Shown: positions 61,155 through 64,000 of the stretch, piece by piece
Position numbering within the stretch: the stretch's first letter is position 1
Layout of the letters: the number at the start of each line of letters is the position of its first letter
Source: CATOSP01 sp965205385
Lineage (GTDB): Bacteria > Chloroflexota > Dehalococcoidia > Lucifugimonadales > UBA3495
DNA: 64,000 nt
Direction: 5' to 3'
Assembly: GCA_965205385.1 (NCBI GenBank)
Contig: CBDBGS010000008.1
Location: 62,001 to 126,000 of the forward strand
The notes under the pieces: generated by a model
What the model was told of the DNA's origin: nothing
The model's input: only the letters and a program-made list of their open reading frames with translations
Database searches by the model: none
Program-made: the position numbers and the translations under genes

Positions 61155-62090
61155 GTGTTAAGGTATGTCCAAAGGAGGGCGCTTACCAGCATCGTATCCA
61201 TTCTTGGGATATCGGTAATCGCCTTCCTGCTTCCTCGTTTGGCCCCTGGAGACCCGGCTCTCGTTCTCATGTCGGATGACGCCACGGATGAGATCATTGA
61301 GGAGACGCGGGAATTCTGGGGGCTTAACAAACCACTCTACGAGCAGTACTACATCTTCATAGTCCGCGCCGCTAGGTTTGACCTGGGTACCTCTCTGGTC
61401 ACTGGGCGGTCGACCATTGAGACCGTCAAGGACTTCTTTCCGAACACCATCAAATTAGCCCTGGTGGCCTGGGTCTGGTCTGTCCTCGTGTCTATCCCCC
61501 TGGGTGTATTGGCCGCGCTACACCGGAATAAGATTCCGGACATCGTCATCCGGCTGTTCGCGATGCTGGGGCGGGGAATGCCCAACTTTTGGCTGGGGAT
61601 TATGCTCATCCTGCTATTCGCCGTCGTCTGGAAGATTCTCCCGGCCTTCGGGATTGGCGAGGGGTTTTTCGGCCAGGCGAAGCACTTGATCCTCCCAGGC
61701 TTCGTCCTGGGCTCGGCGTTTATGGCATTGCTCGTACGGATGGTCCGCTCGGAGATGCTGGAGGTATTGAACGAAGACTACGTAAGGACCGCCCGCGCGA
61801 AGGGTCTTACTAATAGGATGGTCATTTACCGTCATGCGCTGCGAAATGCCCTCATCCCTGTGGTTACTATTCTGGGTCTGGAAATTGGGGGCTTGATCGG
61901 TGGTTCCATCATCACAGAGACGGTGTTTGCCTACCCCGGTCTGGGCCGGTTAACGGTCCAGAGTATTCAGGGGTTGGACTACCCTATGGTGCAAACCCTC
62001 GTACTGGTCTTTGCCCTGATATATGTATCGGCGAGTTTTATAGTGGATGTCCTGTATGGTTACCTCGATCCACGTATTCGCTATCAATGA
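61155..62090 (+). CDS. Peptide-type ABC transporter permease (DppB/OppB-like), system C
   Basis: This 311-residue six-helix permease has ISVIAFLLPRLAPGDPALVL, GLNKPLYEQYYIFI, FDLGTSLVTGRSTIETV, EAA loop NEDYVRTARAKGLTNRMVIY, and the C-terminal ITETVFAYPGLGRLTV and VDVLYGYLDPRIRYQ. The start is GTG at 61155 with AGGGGA upstream. It follows the binding-protein gene after 117 bp and precedes a DppC-like gene. A triple 12-bp tandem repeat begins at its stop codon. Confidence 0.92.
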   Translation: MLRYVQRRALTSIVSILGISVIAFLLPRLAPGDPALVLMSDDATDEIIEETREFWGLNKPLYEQYYIFIVRAARFDLGTSLVTGRSTIETVKDFFPNTIKLALVAWVWSVLVSIPLGVLAALHRNKIPDIVIRLFAMLGRGMPNFWLGIMLILLFAVVWKILPAFGIGEGFFGQAKHLILPGFVLGSAFMALLVRMVRSEMLEVLNEDYVRTARAKGLTNRMVIYRHALRNALIPVVTILGLEIGGLIGGSIITETVFAYPGLGRLTVQSIQGLDYPMVQTLVLVFALIYVSASFIVDVLYGYLDPRIRYQ

Positions 62091-62124
62091 GTTGTTCCTG
62101 GAGTTGTTCCTGGAATTGTTCCTT
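62089..62124 (+). repeat. Triple 12-bp tandem repeat after the permease stop
   Basis: Units GAGTTGTTCCTG, GAGTTGTTCCTG and GAATTGTTCCTT follow one another, the first beginning within the TGA. It looks like replication slippage in the 75-bp intergenic gap and could vary between strains. Confidence 0.8.
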
Positions 62125-62165
62125 AAACCGAATCGCCCTAACCATCTCTCTCTGGCGATGGAGCT

Positions 62166-63062
62166 ATGAGACCAGCGGCCCAATCTCTGTCTTCGAATAA
62201 CGCGGCGAGGACTCGATCCAGAAACTTCAGGCGGTTGCTTGGGGAACGTAGCTTGCTGCTTGGGTCGGCTGTGCTAATCACTGTGGGGTTGATGGCGTTG
62301 GCTGCCCCCCTCGTCTCCCCCCACGATCCTAATGCTATGAAACCCGCGGATAGGCTATCTGAGCCTGTGTTCCTATCCGGAGCAGAGACTCCTTACCTGT
62401 TAGGCACCGATTTCCTGGGCCGGGATGTGTTGAGTCGCATAATTTTTGGGGCCCGAGTGTCTCTGGTCGTGGGGGTGTTCGCGGTCCTGGGAGCCGGGAT
62501 CATTGGTGTCGTGGTCGGCGCTATCGCGGGATATTACGGCAAATGGATCGACGAATTATTGATGCGCCTGGTGGATATGGGTCTTGCCATACCGGGCCTC
62601 CTTCTCGCCCTCGTCATAGTGATGCTACTCGGGGCTGGGATGTGGAACGTCGTACTCGTACTCAGTTCCACCGGCTGGCTGGGCTTCGCTCGTGTCACAA
62701 GGGGTGTGACCCTGAGCCTGAAAGAACGAGACTTCATACTCGCTGCCCGCAGCTACGGATCATCGGACTCCAGGATCATAATGCGGCATCTGATCCCCAA
62801 CCTGATAGCTCCTATCATTGTTCTGGGAAGTCAGCAGTTGGGCGTATTCATATATGCGGAGTCTTCTCTCTCTTTCTTGGGTCTGGGGGTGCCGTTGGAC
62901 ACACCCACCTGGGGAAGCATGATTGCACAGGGACGGTCATACCTAGATACTTCATGGTGGGTCAGCACTCTTCCAGGTATAGTCCTTACCGTAACCGTGT
63001 TGGGAGCTTTCTACGTGGGTGACGGGTTGCGGGACGTGTTGGACCCTCGGCTCCGGCGGTAG
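62166..63062 (+). CDS. Peptide-type ABC transporter permease (DppC/OppC-like), system C
   Basis: This 298-residue permease has an N-terminal helix LLGSAVLITVGLMALAAPLV, the domain-opening LLGTDFLGRDVLSRIIFGAR, EAA loop LKERDFILAARSYGSSDSR and the C-terminal LSFLGLGVPLDTPTWG. No ATPase genes follow; the next gene is a DNA glycosylase. System C must therefore use ATPases encoded elsewhere, possibly the D/F pairs of systems A or B. Confidence 0.92.
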   Translation: MRPAAQSLSSNNAARTRSRNFRRLLGERSLLLGSAVLITVGLMALAAPLVSPHDPNAMKPADRLSEPVFLSGAETPYLLGTDFLGRDVLSRIIFGARVSLVVGVFAVLGAGIIGVVVGAIAGYYGKWIDELLMRLVDMGLAIPGLLLALVIVMLLGAGMWNVVLVLSSTGWLGFARVTRGVTLSLKERDFILAARSYGSSDSRIIMRHLIPNLIAPIIVLGSQQLGVFIYAESSLSFLGLGVPLDTPTWGSMIAQGRSYLDTSWWVSTLPGIVLTVTVLGAFYVGDGLRDVLDPRLRR

Positions 63063-63113
63063 CCTCCCCCATTTACCGTTGAGACCTGTATCCTGCGGTG
63101 ATAGAATCGGCCA

Positions 63114-63911
63114 GTGGAACAGCCTGCAGCGGATGGCCTCGGACAGTCCAACGGCAGCATTGCCCGCTCCATTGGGCTTATGTTGGACCAATACGGCCCC
63201 TTTGAGGAGGAGCCCAGGCTAGATGCGGCCCACGAGATAGTCTTCACGATCCTGTCCCAACACACCTCCGATATTAATTCCTCCAGGGCTTACCAACGAT
63301 TGATGGAGCGGTTTGGATCGCTGGAGGACGTGGTCCGGTCCGATGTAACCGCGATCGAAGACGCCATCGCACCGGGCGGACTGGCCAAAATCAAGGCCCC
63401 CAGGATTAAAGAAGTCCTCAGTATGATCATGGAGCTTAACGGTTCCTTTGATCTTTCGTTCCTACGAGAGTTGCCCCTGGAAGAAGCCAAGGCCTGGTTG
63501 AGGCAGCTACCGGGGATCGGGCCCAAATCCGCGGGTATTATCCTCAACTTCTCCCTGGGTATGCCCGCAATGGCGATAGACACTCACATCTACCGCGTCT
63601 GCAAACGGTTGGGTATCATTGGTCCGAAGGTTTCCGCGGACAAGGCCCACGGACTGTTGGAATCAGCCGTGGACCCGGACATGGTGTACCAGTTCCATCT
63701 GGCCTTTATCACCCACGGTCGCCAGGTGTGTAAGGCCCAGCGGCCCCGTTGCCCAGAGTGCGTTGTGGCGACTGATTGCCCATCGCGAGACCAGTTTGCC
63801 GACGGTTCTGGTGAGAGTATGACTGAGGAGGCCGTGGAGGCGCCGGTGAAGACGGCCAGGCGCAAGAAAGGCGCGCGACAGATGCCCCATTCTCCGTCCC
63901 AGAAGGATTAG
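63114..63911 (+). CDS. Endonuclease III-like DNA glycosylase
   Basis: This 265-residue HhH-GPD protein of the Nth/MutY superfamily excises damaged bases. It has FTILSQHTSDINSSRAYQRL, the helix-hairpin-helix LPGIGPKSAGIILNFS with the Lys typical of bifunctional glycosylases, the catalytic Asp in AIDTHIYRVCKRLG, and a [4Fe-4S] ligand set C-x6-C-x2-C-x5-C beginning CKAQRPRCPEC. The C-terminal tail of about 40 residues is Arg/Lys-rich and extra to the core. GTG at 63114 is the apparent start. Confidence 0.88.
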   Translation: MEQPAADGLGQSNGSIARSIGLMLDQYGPFEEEPRLDAAHEIVFTILSQHTSDINSSRAYQRLMERFGSLEDVVRSDVTAIEDAIAPGGLAKIKAPRIKEVLSMIMELNGSFDLSFLRELPLEEAKAWLRQLPGIGPKSAGIILNFSLGMPAMAIDTHIYRVCKRLGIIGPKVSADKAHGLLESAVDPDMVYQFHLAFITHGRQVCKAQRPRCPECVVATDCPSRDQFADGSGESMTEEAVEAPVKTARRKKGARQMPHSPSQKD

Positions 63912-63926
63912 TGCAAGGATTAGTGC
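63903..63926 (+). repeat. 12-bp tandem duplication spanning the glycosylase stop
   Basis: AAGGATTAGTGC occurs twice in succession. The first copy holds the glycosylase stop codon (TAG). The second provides AAGGAT, which is placed 8 nt before the argC ATG, so the duplication appears to have created the spacing for that gene. Confidence 0.8.
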
Positions 63927-63927
63927 A

Positions 63928-64000
63928 ATGAAGGTAGGAATCATCAACGTAACCGGGTACGCAGGTTCTGAGTTGGTCCGGATACTGTACCGCCATCCGG
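63928..64000 (+). CDS. argC: N-acetyl-gamma-glutamyl-phosphate reductase, N-terminal start (cut by window edge)
   Basis: The first 24 codons read MKVGIINVTGYAGSELVRIL followed by YRHP. This is the NAD(P)-binding start of ArgC, third step of arginine synthesis (GxTGYxGxEL motif). The rest is beyond the window. It begins 17 nt after the glycosylase stop and may share its transcript. Confidence 0.8.
   Translation, partial: MKVGIINVTGYAGSELVRILYRHP

Overview
The window looks like chromosomal DNA of an uncultured Chloroflexota bacterium, most likely the Dehalococcoidia / SAR202-like group. This is inferred from gene content: oligopeptide-type ABC importers with long low-complexity lipoprotein linkers, a luciferase-like flavin monooxygenase, enolase-superfamily, SMP-30 and sarcosine-oxidase-like catabolic enzymes, very large FtsX-type permeases, and a DUF5679 zinc-ribbon protein. 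No rRNA, tRNA or CRISPR array was recognised, so the taxonomy is an inference.

Layout. 0-2.2 kb: a serine recombinase tail, an unidentified remnant, a methyltransferase and a catalytically dead tyrosine-recombinase remnant (old mobile DNA). 2.8-6.5 kb: an SDR, a GNAT/YkgJ pair and gamma-glutamyltransferase. 6.5-19.1 kb: two complete Dpp/Opp-type importers on the minus strand. System A (SBP, B, C plus D, F) is split by a small membrane-protein gene. System B (SBP, B, C, D, F) is contiguous. 19.4-21.0 kb: two tandem paralogous small membrane proteins and a PstS-like lipoprotein in one tight operon. 21.1-25.4 kb: a Fur/PerR regulator, a VOC protein, queA, folD and a flavin monooxygenase. 25.5-34.5 kb: a minus-strand cassette of two giant MacB/FtsX-like permeases, two ATPases (one with a C-terminal AbrB-like domain) and a retropepsin-like protease.

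34.6-39.1 kb: the wreck of one ~1015-codon secreted carbohydrate-active protein (GH99-like plus DUF2961/GH172-like plus a C-terminal lectin-like domain). It is broken by three in-frame stop codons and an IS701-family insertion whose precise removal restores the frame. 39.4-44.9 kb: a second SDR, a two-subunit CoA-transferase, a DCC protein, an Asp-box repeat protein, an unknown protein and a decayed HEPN-nucleotidyltransferase fusion. 44.9-49.7 kb: a tartrate/malate-type dehydrogenase followed by a cobalamin salvage/nucleotide-loop set (PduX-like kinase, CobU, CobQ, phosphatase). 50-53 kb: a truncated globin, the DUF5679 gene under a perfect consensus promoter, and a second, diverged IS701-family element.

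53-64 kb, all plus strand: a carboxymuconolactone-decarboxylase-like protein, a class IV aminotransferase, an orphan HicB-like protein, SMP-30 lactonase, an MTOX/sarcosine-oxidase-like enzyme, an enolase-superfamily gene with one internal TGA, a PAC2 protein, a third peptide-type importer (SBP, B, C without ATPases), an endonuclease III-like glycosylase and the start of argC.

Together the genes describe a heterotroph that imports peptides and other small organics, breaks down gamma-glutamyl compounds and sugar or amino acids, and scavenges cobalamin precursors. Several genes are recently broken. The most interesting items are the exporter/retropepsin/AbrB cassette, the tandem small-membrane-protein/PstS-like operon, the two IS701 copies that both need a -1 frameshift to make full-length transposase, and the decaying glycoside-hydrolase megagene.
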